Source of the DNA: Anoplolepis gracilipes
Taxonomy: Eukaryota > Arthropoda > Insecta > Hymenoptera > Formicidae
DNA length: 64,000 nucleotides
Assembly: GCF_047496725.1 (NCBI RefSeq)
Contig: NC_132972.1
Location: 14,275,001-14,339,000, forward strand
Reading direction: 5' to 3'
In this document: one piece after another, positions 12,023-22,726 of the stretch
Position numbering within the stretch: position 1 is the stretch's first letter
How the letters are laid out: each line of letters opens with the position of its first letter
Position numbers and translations under genes: made by a program
Notes under the pieces: model-generated
What the model saw: the letters and a program-made list of their open reading frames with translations, nothing else
Databases searched by the model: none
What the model was told of the DNA's origin: nothing

Positions 12023-13340
12023 AGAATTATCGCTTCCTTGGCTTTTAACGAGAGAAATTTACACAATCATTATTGTCCTCGAGGAAGGGATGACAAATTC
12101 GTGCGATAACTTAGCGGCGTCGTAGCCACGATATACCTACGTTGTGAAATCGCGATCGCCCGATAAATTTGTACATTACGAGTGAAAGTCTCAGGTATCG
12201 AGTAATGCAAATTTTGATAAAGTTTAAAATAAAAGCGTTTTACGTATCGCGTTCATAATAAATGAACATTTTAAAAAATTTAGCTTTTCAAATACTTTAC
12301 AATATTCCAAAAAGGTGAGAAAAACATTGAAAACTGTGTGCCGTAAAAAAAAGATAAAATAGTAAGTCAATTCAAAACATGTTAACGATAAAAATCGATT
12401 ACACATGAAAAAGCTATTGTAATTACATATAAATCAAAATTATGTATTGTTTTACAATCAGCAAGCGTATAATATTTTCAAGTATTATTATCGTCTTCTT
12501 GCAGCGTAATATTCTTGATTATGGCCAATATATGTTTCAAACGTCGCAATCCAACTTCGTGCACCTAATAGGCATCCTATTAGCCGTAGGTGCTTTCGAG
12601 GCGAGAATTTTTCTAAGACCGCGAGTCTCTAATGCGATTCCGCTCTAATAGAATAATTCCCCAGCGCATTAGTCAGGCCTCGACTCTAATCGTGATTGCA
12701 GAATTTATGCCGGAGCGTGTACTATAGAGAAAGAAAGAAAGAGAGAGAGAGAGAGAAAGAGAGAGGGGCAGGGAAAGGAGATAGCAAAGAGCGTGCGGAG
12801 AGCAGTATGATAATAATTGAATTAAGTGAATGTCGCTTAATGATACTCATTACATTACCAGGCCGATTACCGAAGCGATCGTGATCATAGAAAGCGCATT
12901 ACGGAATGTCGGAGAAGTAGATCTCGAGTAATATAGTCTCGCATCGTTAATGTCAGTTTTATCTCAATGTATCGCACGTATCATCGAAGATTATACGTAG
13001 TCGATCTAAACTTGCAAGATATAATTCACTCGTTTAGTGATAAATACGTGGCACATAAGCCGCTCTACTGATGGAACCGACAGCTGATATTTATGGATCA
13101 AAGAGATCTAAGCGCTACTATAATATCATCGGGGGAGTAATAAAAAAATTCAACGTTTATCATGATGCAACTGTTCATAATAACTTCTTCTACCCGATAC
13201 TTTGCGAATAAATTTTAATAGGTTCTCCGATTTCTCAAATTTTTTTTCGTATTTTCAACGTCCTTTTCTATGTTGCTCCTCATCTTCGCCGTCTCCCTAA
13301 AGTCCAGCTATATATTCAACATTATACATATATCCGTTAT
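12023..13340. other. Mixed stretch with GA-rich tract and hairpin
   Basis: A compact hairpin lies near 12560-12595 (CTAATAGG-CAT-CCTATTAG, with CAC...GTG outside). A purine tract of GA and GAAA units spans 12726-12785. No frame is convincing. Confidence 0.5.
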
Positions 13341-13541
13341 TAAAAGAAGAGAATCATCCTCGCATAATCGCGAGAATCTTCTCGCAAACGATGCGCGAGG
13401 AATAGAAAATTTACGAAGCAACCAGTACGAACGCCAACGGAAGCAACAGTCAAGCGGTCCATTGCGCTTGGAATCCACGACGTCGCCCGTTGTAATCTAC
13501 ACAAACGAGAGACCAAGAATGAGAGCGAAAAATCGCCAGTA

Positions 13542-13578
<37 letters not shown>

Positions 13579-14080
13579 GAACAGAGAAAGTGAGCAATCG
13601 TTTCTTCTTCATCGAGGAAAAGAGAAGAGAGCGCGCACCCGGCAGGAAACGGACGCACGAATTAATAATGGCTACTTGTGTTCCTCCTCCTTCGCCTCGA
13701 TTCCTCTCCCTCGACAGCAGCCGTTTTGCGCGGCCCGTACGAGAGGCAGGGTCCGCATATGTAGTTTTCTGCATCGCCCCGCAGCGCGGCCGCTTAATGG
13801 CCACGGTAATGCAACGTGATTGCCCGTTTCACGGAGCATTACGTGGAAAAACACACGTTGCGACGGGCGAGACTCACGCAAATGACACACGTACGTGCAC
13901 GAGTTGAGCTACGAACCGCGTCGAGACCGAGGCAGTCTCGCTCGTCTAACGTGGGACCTGGGGACGAGGAGATGGAAACAAGCAAGTATGGAAAAGAACG
14001 TTGGAAATGAGTACGACAGCTGGGAATTAGATCTCGTTTGTGAAAACTACAACCTCAGGACGAACGATTATACACTTTGA
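13341..14080. other. GC-richer island with (GA)n tract and nested hairpins
   Basis: A (GA)n tract occupies 13545-13576. Downstream, 13801-13861 contains two nested inverted pairs: CCACGGTAATGC with GCATTACGTGG, and GCAACGTG with CACGTTGC. The 154-codon minus frame 13804-13340 is a poly-Ser/Leu artefact of the GA tract. Confidence 0.5.
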
Positions 14081-14312
14081 ATGTCGACGTAAAAACCGTC
14101 TTTTATCGGTACACTAATTTTCTCGTGATAAATCAGTCGAAAGTCATTAACATACGTTTCATGGAAAATATCCCGTCATGTTATATCGCATTCAAGGGCT
14201 TTATATATCAGAAAATGCAAAAATGTATATCAATTATTATACTTTTTTCGATTCATGATTTCACGCTTAAATAATTTTTTGAAATACAAATATCTAATGA
14301 TTATTCAGCATT

Positions 14313-14349
<37 letters not shown>

Positions 14350-14640
14350 TAACTATTAAAATATATATTTTGATAGAATTTTTTAATTTTAGAATTATTA
14401 AAATACAATTATATAGTTACAATAAAAATTTAAAAAAGCAGAAGAAAGAAAGATCAACGTAGGTACTTAAGATTACCGCAAAGAAAGTCAATAATAAAAA
14501 ATTCGTAATTATAAAAATAATAAATTCCAGAACCTTTTTTCATATTCTGCCAATTATTATTTGTCAATTTAACAATATTATAAAAATGGAACTATATGCG
14601 CAAGTTATCAATCGATTTCGGAAAGTGTTAAATATGAGAT
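14081..14640. other. AT-rich spacer with (TA)n
   Basis: A (TA)n tract at 14315-14343. Nothing else is seen. Confidence 0.6.
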
Positions 14641-15420
14641 TTTATAAATCTCCCTCCCACAAATCCGCACCTTCAAAGAATAAAAAAGAAGAGGAGACAG
14701 AACAACGTGACGTAGCGCCAAGAAAATTACGGTAATCACATGGTGGATGTGCGAGATACTTGGAAGAACACAACCAAGAGAAGGAAATATTCCTGTTGAG
14801 GTCGAGGAAGCAGGAGGAAAAGAAGAAGGTATTGAGAAAGAAAGAGAGAAGAGGAGGAGGTAGAAGAGATGAGAGAAAACGAAAGGGAAAGAAACTTTTA
14901 GAAAGCATGTCGACATCGGGTGAAAAGGAACGAAGAAAACTTCGGCCTTGAGGCGAGCAAGCAGAGGTGGGAGGAAGAGACACGAGGAGGTATCATATAA
15001 GTGCACGGAAGAGAGGACGGTAAAGGAGGAAAGGAGAAGATGGAAATCATAGGAATTAGCGTGTCGCTGCTATATATACGAACGGATAATCCCGCGCTAA
15101 TAGCGAACATTTCCTTCGCCCGCAAACGTCGTGATATCGTAAACGTAAACAGAGCAGCGGCAGCCAGTCGTAACTCTCCCGTTCGCTCGTTAGACTATAG
15201 CATGTCATGCCAGAGGCATTCAGCGCATTTAAATGCTGTTAATGATGTTTTTGTACCAGAAGGCAGCATATCATGGTAGTAGTCATACCATGGTGCATCG
15301 CTACAATCGTTAGTGAATCGGTTATTCGTTCACTGTCCGTCAGCTGATGTATTAGTTGCGTCCGCTCTTTCAAATTAATCTTCATGAAACTTCAATAACG
15401 CGTGATGATTCATAAATGAT
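14641..15420. other. Purine-rich tract followed by promoter-like GC-richer segment
   Basis: A purine tract (about 14760-15045) generates long but low-complexity frames on both strands. After it come TATATATACG at 15070, a CCAGTCGT initiator-like motif at 15164 and a small hairpin CATGGTA...TACCATG near 15272-15292. No confident transcript can be built from this. Confidence 0.4.
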
Positions 15421-17200
15421 TGTACACTCACAATAAGTTTGTACAGTTTTCGGTTAATTATGGTATTAATTTTGCAAAGTTGACATATTTCTGAAAATAG
15501 AAGTAACATATAGATTACATGTTGAGTTCTTTTGCTCTTATAAATATACATTGTAATTACTTGATAAAAGTAGGTTTAAGATAAAGATCATTCTTGTTCT
15601 TAACGGGAAAAACGACGGTTTTAACGACTGCAAATTATGATTGATTTGATAAAGGACACATATCGATACATGTGCACTTAAACTCTGAATAATGACGTTC
15701 AATAAAATCGAATATCTACCTGACTCTTGCGCGATGTAATAATAATGTCTCATGTTTAATGATCGCCGATGGCGCGATGGAATATATAGCTTAAAATTCT
15801 CAATAATGACGGCGGAACGGTTTCATGTTATTTGGTACATACACGGGGATTAGAAATTTATATAATGCCTCGCCACGCGAAGTCGATCGATGTAATTGAA
15901 GTAATTGATCGCGGTCCACGTCTCGTCCACATTCGTACGCACGTGTAAACGGGGCGTGCCCCTTCGGCACTTATATCATTAACTTAAAAATCTGCGTGCC
16001 CCGGGGTGATTGCGTATATACGCGTTGCCATGTATAATTCAAGAGTGTACAACGTGAAGGTACGGGATATTATCATAACTATTTATTTTGAGGAACGAAA
16101 ATTGCGACAACTGTCTATTACTTAACCAAATTTAAAACTTGCAACTAGTAATACGATGTTTCTTGTGACATTTTCGACCAGACAAAATTTAAAACAAAAT
16201 TCGAGCAAGACAAATGTTGGAAGAATGTGTGCCGATCACACTAAAGTTTGTACAAATTCTAATCTAACAGATGTATTTTAGATATTTTCCTAATATTGTA
16301 CGCCAAAATAATAATCTATACTTTTTATTGAAGGTCGACTCATCATCGTTTCGCTAATTTGCCAACGTTCGGTCCGTTTTCTTCGCTTCGCGATTTCTTC
16401 CTCGTATGCACGGTCTGTCGATCATAATGTTTCCGCGTTCTGTTACGCTTGACGAGAAGACGGTATGGCGTGCGAGTTAAAACCTTATTTTCAAAGATGA
16501 TATCTACGTGGTAGATGATTGTATTAATTTGCGAATATTATAAAATATGCACGTAAAAAAAAAAAAAAAAAAAGAAAGAAACGAAAAGTATTCGGAAATA
16601 CGTATGAGAAAACTCGAGGTATTAAAGTTATCGAGAAGTTGCTGACGTATTTTTTTGACTCATTCAGCCTAGCCCTTCTACCACCGTCTGCACCTTACGT
16701 GCTGTATCTGTTCACCTTACGTTCTTCCTTCTCTTTCTCCTGTTCTTAGCTTGTTTGTGCCGTTCATCTCACATCTGGCAGGATATTGCGATAAAAGAAT
16801 TATTCCTTCTTCGCCGCGTGAGAATATTTCTCTCGTTGTATACCATATATTATACATGTATACGTGAAAGAAAATTCCGTCATATTAAACTGACTTGTCG
16901 CGTCAGTTGCGTGGACTTCTCGTTTTGCTTCTGACGTTTTCAAGACTGGTTCAAGACTATCGCGAGATTGCTCTCATCTCTACCGACATCCGATAATATA
17001 ATAATTATTACGGTAATTTGTCTCTCTCTTACTAATTATGAGTTGTCATTCTAGGCAATCAAAATATTTTGCTTAATTACATGTTGTGCTTTCACATCAT
17101 TTACACATCTCGTCAATTATAGTTAAAGTGATTTTAAAAAGTATAAAATTAATAGCGTGTAATAACTAACGCACGATGAAATATCTGCAAATCATCGATC
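15421..17200. other. Long stretch without a gene
   Basis: Mixed AT-rich sequence; an A15 run near 16556-16573 is the only simple repeat. CACCTTACGT occurs twice near 16690-16722. No coding signal. Confidence 0.55.
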
Positions 17201-18230
17201 GCAAACATTCATTTTTCAAGGACGATCAATAACGTTTCCGTCTTGAAAATCACACGTTCTCGAAATCACGAACGTAGTATTAGACAAACGAAATATCAGT
17301 ATTGACGTCAGGAATGCGATTAGCAGCGACGATACGGAAAAGGCGAAAACGGGAACTTGGACCGTAAACACGCTGCGGAAGAAAGAACGAGCTGGAGGCA
17401 GAGATAAGTAGGAGGGTGGGAGGGAGGGAGGGAATCTACCATTCCAAAGGACTATAAAAGGCTTAATCCTGGTGTGGCGGGGAGTTATATACGCTCGGGA
17501 GGGATGCAGATAGAATTGCGGTGGTTTATAGATGCCGTGCCCTTGGGTATATTGCAATGCGGTTAGCGTCCACATCCTCCTCGCGCGCGTTTCTCCTTCA
17601 TCCTGTACCATTGGCATCTCTCTTCAAAGTTGGTCCTCCTTCTCTTTCTCTTCCTCTTCCTCTTTGCCTCCTCTGCCTTTTCTTTCTCCTCCTTCTTCGC
17701 CTTCTCTTCGTCGTCTCTCTTCTTCGTGGGGCGCGCCGACAATGTGACATGCAATATGGTAATTACCATGGAGCGTTCCGGACCCTACGTGGATGCTGGA
17801 CGTGGCACAGCCTCTGAATAGACTTCCCGGGGCCTACGGGAAAGGAAGTACGACAGGCCAACGACACGCGTCCCTCGCAACCCCGGGTCTATCGGAGACC
17901 CAGCGTGTGCATAACCGCGACATGAATCACCGCGATATTTTTTTACGCTCGACGAATTGCTCTTCTCGAATCCACTATGAGCGGAGTGACGCGGAAAAAC
18001 GACGGACTTGAATCAGACCATTCGATAAGTACCGGTGTGTTATCATTACGGAGAGTTAGGTAGCTTATGACATTTGACATGTTTATGTACCTTCGGCGTC
18101 CACGCGAACAGTGGGAGCTGAAGCGAAAATCATTACCTCCTTATCGGGACATCTTCTCCTCGTTTAAAACGCATTATATTTTGCGATCATGTGCGCGCAG
18201 ACTTACACAACGTAGATAAGTAGCGATGAT
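17201..18230. other. GC-richer island with G-quadruplex motif, TATA box and pyrimidine tract
   Basis: GGGTGGGAGGGAGGGAGGG at 17414-17432 fits the G-quadruplex pattern with one-base loops. CTATAAAAGG, a canonical TATA box, follows at 17452-17461. A nearly pure pyrimidine tract fills 17630-17725 and explains the Ser/Leu/Phe-rich frames across it. A plus-strand promoter is possible, but I cannot identify the product. Confidence 0.4.
17414..17432 (+). promoter_or_regulatory. G-quadruplex-forming motif
   Basis: Five GGG runs separated by single bases, 20 bases before a TATAAAAG box at 17453-17460. Confidence 0.6.
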
Positions 18231-19559
18231 TGAGAATTTTTATGATAATGTTTTAACATATTTCATGTTTCATCATTGATATCATATACCATTTATTATT
18301 TCTAATTGCGCATGATAATAATTTTATACAATGAAATTGAGCTTAAATAAACTAATGAAATATTTGATAGTATACTTACATTTTTAATATTTTTCTTTTT
18401 GTACGAAATTTTAATTTTAATTATCGTATTTGAACAGTGAACAGAAATATAAAATCAGTAATTTATAAATTGGTTTTGTATCAATAGTTTATTTGATTTG
18501 TCTTTCAACACGAGCCTTGAATGATAAAGAAAGTAACTGCGCTGTGCCTTGTAACGCGTCGTTAAAGCTACACGTGGCGAAGTTTAAATAAATGACTGAA
18601 GTTGGGGATGCATATATTAGCCTAATGCTGAGTGTTTACTTCGAAAAACGAAATACAAGAAGAGATTACGCGTGTTCTCTTCTCACATACCAACAGTACT
18701 TCACATAATATTCTTTATGTATGTACACTCGATGCGTACAAGCTAAATAGATTACAGTACATTTCTACATCGTACGTCACTTATTTATGCCGAGGGACTT
18801 TCAATATTAAAAGAGGATTTCGCCAAAAAAAAAAAACACCGTCAAAATTTAGAAGAATGATACATTGAATGGCATTGAAAATAAAAGAAAAATTATATAT
18901 TTTAAACTATTTTTAACTATTATAAAACATAACTTAATAATTATAAATTGATGAGGTATAATTATAAAAAGAATTACATTTCTTGATGACATTTCCATGT
19001 TTAATTGACAAAAAAAACTTGTTAAGATAAATATGAATAACATTAGACTGCTGAAAATAATCATTAGTTTATATATGATAAAATTGTGTGATTCAAACTA
19101 CAGTATCTAAAAATATCATATAAATCAAAAATTCATTAAATATTTCTATTATATTTAAATCTTTTTTAACTTAAAAAATGCAAAAAAAATTGATTGAGAT
19201 GCACATTTGAGTGACAAAAAGGCGCAAATTAAATTCTGTCAATTTATAGTGATATTATTTAAGTAATATCTATAGATAACAGCAGTGCCTGTTATATGTG
19301 CAATGATGTTGCATCAAATCATTACACCTCGGTAAGAACATATTTGTTATTTAATGTATAAATGATAAATCAGCACATATTCAAATAAACTCTTTATGGT
19401 TTTTAAATAAAAAATGTATTTTTGATTATGTATTTTTATACAAGTTTTATTTATAAAATACTCAAAATTGTAGCACTAATAAAAAAATGATACAATAATA
19501 TAATGATAAAAATAATGTACAATTTCTTGGATAAATGTATTAATTTGAGGAGTCTTTGA
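18231..19559. other. AT-rich desert
   Basis: AT-rich, with no frame or repeat of interest. Confidence 0.6.
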
Positions 19560-20300
19560 CCTTGACACACGTTGAAGATCATGGATTTAAGCAACATTTA
19601 AAAGATTTTAGTCAACGCTCGTTATTTGTTGTAAACAGTTATTACTAAAGTTATTATAGTTATTAACAAATGATAAAATATAACTTGAAATTTTTTAATT
19701 TGAGATATATTGATATTGAGATTTCGTGTATTTTGCTAAATAAGAAAATTGTATAAAAAGTAACATAAATAAAATTTAATAATCTTATTAATAAATGTAT
19801 TCATATAAGTTTAACAATTTTCTTATTTAGCAAAATACACGAAACCTATCACTTTTCTATAAATAAGTGGCTATCCTATAGACAGTTCATAAAACGACTG
19901 AAATGAACCAGTCAGAATCTAAAACGACATATAAAATCATTGTATTTGATAATGTGGCGGGTCGCTTGTTAGCATTTTATAAAAAGACTAAAATTCTTAG
20001 CTAGATTGTAAAATATTTCCAATTTAACCACGATTTAAGAATATGGCCACACTTTATAAAACGTCTAAGCATTTTATAAAAAGACGGACTTTGTAATCTG
20101 GCTACGACATATATAAATAACACATAAGAGATTCACTAACTGTCTTTTCGATATAAATTATAAATATTATATTAAATAGTTTTTTCTTTATAAAGCACCG
20201 GTGAAAATATTCAGTTATTTTTAACTTTATCAAAAACAAGTATTATAGTAACTTTACTATAATAACTTACGATTATACATCCTCGGGCTATTAAAAAGAA
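19560..20300. other. Repeat-rich spacer downstream of the JHEH-like gene
   Basis: No gene is recognised. Besides the 31-bp inverted repeat, GCATTTTATAAAAAGAC occurs exactly twice (19972-19988, 20069-20085) and looser variants of TTTATAAAA(A/C)GACT occur near 19886 and 20052. An 11-bp perfect inverted repeat with a 2-nt loop lies at 20241-20264 (TATTATAGTAA and its complement). I searched the minus strand here for the missing JHEH C-terminus and did not find it. Confidence 0.6.
19722..19844. repeat. Perfect 31-bp inverted repeat with 61-nt loop
   Basis: The left arm 19722-19752, starting TTTCGTGTATTTTGCTAAAT, and the right arm 19814-19844, starting ACAATTTTCTTATTTAGCAA, are exact reverse complements over 31 bases and are separated by 61 AT-rich bases. 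This could be the ends of a very short transposable element, a recent inverted duplication, or a hairpin RNA. It lies about 460 bp beyond the 3' end of the JHEH-like gene. Confidence 0.8.
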
Positions 20301-20306
20301 TTTAAT

Positions 20307-20518
20307 TTACTTGTCGCAATTCGTAAAATATTCGGTGTACACTTTCATGGCTGTAGTTATGCTTTGCGTTGCCCAATAGATCATCAAATTATCAATTAAT
20401 TTATTATAATCGGACTTCTTGAAGTTTTCAGTATATTTTCCGGTGCAATCCGTATTACTTAAATATTTCTGAAGAATGAACGCCGCCAAGGCAATAGGTG
20501 ACTCTGTTAAGCCAATTG
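20307..20518 (-). CDS. Jheh: JHEH-like exon 5 (cap domain, premature end)
   Basis: The acceptor is TTATTTCAG|CAATTGG. The product IGLTESPIALAAFILQKY matches the family motif before the cap domain, and MIYWATQSITT matches the segment M-I-Y-Y-x-T-N-S-I-T-T; the second Tyr of the pair is Trp here. The frame ends at NCDK-stop, with ATTAAA at 20306-20301 right after it as a possible polyadenylation signal. A donor-like CAA|GTAAAT overlaps the stop, so a further exon is conceivable. I saw no segment with the expected G-G-H-F motif downstream. Confidence 0.75.
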
Positions 20519-20573
20519 CTGAAATAATGCATGACAATGATTTGAAAATGTTAGAATTTTTCTCTGTCCCCCC

Positions 20574-20578
<5 letters not shown>

Positions 20579-20609
<31 letters not shown>

Positions 20610-20639
20610 TATTATATATATGTATATGTACTATACCAT

Positions 20640-20682
<43 letters not shown>
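20579..20682. repeat. (TC)n and (TA)n tracts inside the last JHEH-like intron
   Basis: A (TC)13 tract at 20579-20604 and a (TA)20 tract at 20643-20682 lie within the intron between exons 4 and 5 (20751-20519). They account for most of that intron's length beyond the usual ~100 nt. Confidence 0.9.
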
Positions 20683-20686
<4 letters not shown>

Positions 20687-20751
20687 TAATCTCTTGCATT
20701 AAATTTATAAGATGTAATAAAATGTAAACTTTTGTTACAAAGAATACATAC

Positions 20752-20846
20752 CTAATGTGTCTTCTCTCACAATATAACTATTAGGACATTCGGTCATTGT
20801 TAAGAATCGTTCTCTTGGCATTTTATAAAAAATCTGTTTCTGGAAT
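20752..20846 (-). CDS. Jheh: JHEH-like exon 4
   Basis: The product includes IFYKMPRERFLTMTE and ends at VREDTL, aligning with the family segment before the A-T-K-P-D-T-x-G motif. The donor is TTAG|GTATGT, phase 1. The acceptor is the weak point: AAAAAAAG|ATTCC keeps the frame with exon 3 but has no pyrimidine tract. The nearby CCAG (exon starting at 20839) has better local sequence but would shift the frame. About 30-40 residues expected between exons 3 and 4 are not found. Confidence 0.6.
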
Positions 20847-20986
20847 CTTTTTTTATTTGTTACGTAATGCATTTCGGAAATTGAAAAAATCGTGTTACAA
20901 TTTAAGAATTATATTTACAATTTTATATATAATATAATTTAATTGGAAAACATTAATTTTTTATGAATAAACTTATATGTACTTAC

Positions 20987-21329
20987 ATGTACCGTTGCGG
21001 AAGTGGAAGCATTATAGCGTGATTGATAAACGAAACCCCATATTGAATATCAAAAACCTCACTATCGAATAGTTTGATCATAAGACTTCTTAAAACTATA
21101 TTCATTTCATTGCGCGAAAAGCAAGGTATCCGGGAAAAACCAAGTCCAGGCAGAGAAGGTATTATTATTTCGTATGCGACATCTTTGATTGGCATTTGTG
21201 CAGTCCAATATGGTATAGTATCATAAAATTCCATTATCGAGTTGGGCCATCCGTGTAAACACAATATTGGTACAATAACTTTTCCTTCTGGATGAGGATT
21301 TTTTACATGAATAAAGTGAATGTTTAATT
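20987..21329 (-). CDS. Jheh: JHEH-like exon 3 (oxyanion motif, broken nucleophile elbow)
   Basis: The acceptor is ATATTTCAG|AATTAA and the donor ACAT|GTAAGT, a perfect consensus, phase 2. The exon carries LNIHFIHVK, the oxyanion motif LCLHGWPNS and PSLPGLGFS. The elbow region reads DIQYGVSFINHAIMLP, where relatives have Q-G-G-D-W-G followed by a helix of the same length. The nucleophilic Asp and the following Trp are therefore missing. The reading frame is preserved, which fits a 6-nt deletion. Confidence 0.8.
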
Positions 21330-22003
21330 CTGAAATATGTAATAATTTATTATAATATTAAAATTGTAATAATTTTTTCTCAATTTTTTTTATGAAAAAA
21401 AATTTTTTTCTTTAAATTTAATAATGCTATGCTTTTTTTTATTCTTATTTTTTATTCCATTTTCCAATATTATATTTCGGTTTTAGAAATTTTTTTTACT
21501 CTCAAACATTGTATGTTAATAATATTACAATATCATATTTAACATACGTAGATACGTTATATTTACATTATCATATTTAAAATATTTGACTTCTTAGGAC
21601 GATGATTATTATTGACAAAAAAGACTTAACTTTGGCAAATGTCAACAATGAAATGCTTTTTATTTTAAGTTATTATAGTTATAATTATTTATACTTATTA
21701 TAATTATTTATATTCATAAAGTAATATATTACCAACTATTTGATTTACAGTACGTTCTTTGCCAGTATAACATAAACACAATTCTATTTATAAACAAAAA
21801 CAATCTCAATAACGTTTAGGATAATAGATAATAGGATGGAAGTAAATAAATTTTAAATTTTTGTTAATTAAATTTAGTATCTTACAATTGTGTAATATAA
21901 AATCAACTTTTTTAATTTTCATTAATGATGGATTGAATTTTAAATCAATAAGTTATAAAAATATTATGGACGATCATTAAAATTATTTTTTATAATTCCT
22001 TAC

Positions 22004-22196
22004 CTTTGATATTAGTCATAAAATGCGGATACTTATTTATATATCTCTCACGTTCTTGAAAATCATAATCGTTTGCCCAATAACTTATAAGATTGCGCAG
22101 AACATCCATGTTAATGGTACTCATATTATTAAGCTTTTCGAACGGCAGTGTGAAAGTTTTAGTATTTGTTAATCTATACCTTAAATCTTTGATAAG
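22004..22196 (-). CDS. Jheh: JHEH-like exon 2
   Basis: The acceptor is TTTTTAG|CTTATC and the donor AAAG|GTAAGG; the exon enters in phase 0 and leaves after one base of a codon. The product begins LIKDLRYRLTNT and ends PHFMTNIKG. This is the second half of the epoxide hydrolase N-terminal domain. A short Gly-rich loop found in relatives between the proline-rich part and the YW-x-x-x-Y helix appears to be missing. Confidence 0.78.
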
Positions 22197-22293
22197 CTAA
22201 AAATGATTTATCTGTTAACGAGTGCTTAATTAATTTGTCGATTAATTTATTAATTAAGTTTTTAATACGATGATTATTATAATCAAGAATTAC

Positions 22294-22461
22294 TTTTTCG
22301 GAGAAAGTAATCTTAAATGGTGTAACGTCAGTACGTTTAATGCCGGACATCTCTCTTTTCAGAAATTTTTGAGATGGAAAGTATCTCGCTAAAGGGATTG
22401 AAAAACGAGTTAAAGTAATCGTAGTGGATAGAAGATAGCCCAGATTGTTGAGAAACTTCAT
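22294..22461 (-). CDS. Jheh: JHEH-like exon 1
   Basis: This exon encodes 56 residues from MKFLNNLGYLL to FKITFSEK. I chose the ATG at 22461; the frame is open about 20 nt further upstream but has no earlier ATG. The N-terminus has a moderately hydrophobic stretch where the family carries a membrane anchor, but the usual Trp-Gly-rich linker is not visible. The donor is AAA|GTAATT, phase 0. Translation runs on through the 97-nt intron to a stop at 22174, so an ORF caller reports a false C-terminus here. Confidence 0.75.
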
Positions 22462-22673
22462 TTTTTTAAATTTAGTGAACAATTAACACAATTAACTTAA
22501 TTTCCGTGATAACGACTAATATGGTATGTCTTTACGAAAACACTTCTCTACTAATACTGAATACTTTTTTGATTTTTAACACGTTATGACTTGTTGTCAT
22601 GTAATGATAAACAAAGTCAAAGTCAAAGTAAGACTCAGTCGATGAAGTAAATAATAAATAATAGATTGTCCAG

Positions 22674-22726
<53 letters not shown>

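Larger units (their letters stand above)
20307..22461 (-). pseudogene. Jheh: Juvenile hormone epoxide hydrolase-like gene, catalytically degenerate
   Basis: JHEH is a membrane-bound alpha/beta hydrolase that opens the epoxide of juvenile hormone; this copy probably cannot. Five exons (22461-22294, 22196-22004, 21329-20987, 20846-20752, 20518-20307) total 1011 nt and join in frame to 336 residues plus stop. Residues ~45-120 match the epoxide hydrolase N-terminal domain (VTPFKI, then DLRYRLTNT, YWANDYDFQERERYINKYP). The family core follows: LNIHFIHVK, oxyanion HGWP, IIPSLPGLGFS. The nucleophile elbow, normally G-G-D-W-G, reads Y-G-V; the flanks align if Asp-Trp was deleted. About 30-40 residues after the elbow are missing. 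The cap part (LTESPIALAAFILQKY, MIYWATQSITT) is kept, then the frame stops before the segment with the catalytic His. Homology is secure. Whether this is a pseudogene or a non-enzymatic paralog is open. Confidence 0.8.

Noticed and set aside
13340..13804. 154-codon minus-strand frame
   Set aside because: Its core is translated (GA)n microsatellite (Ser-Leu run), and several other frames overlap it.
15260..15300. CATGGTA...TACCATG hairpin as a microRNA precursor
   Set aside because: The stem is only seven base pairs with little extension, far short of a precursor stem.
17521..17821. Overlapping Ser/Leu/Phe-rich frames on the plus strand and Lys/Glu-rich frames on the minus strand
   Set aside because: Both sets come from the pyrimidine tract at 17630-17725, not from a gene.
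22174..22293. C-terminal extension of the first JHEH-like frame
   Set aside because: It is translation of intron 1 (GTAATT...TTTTTAG). The spliced reading restores family residues immediately after the intron.
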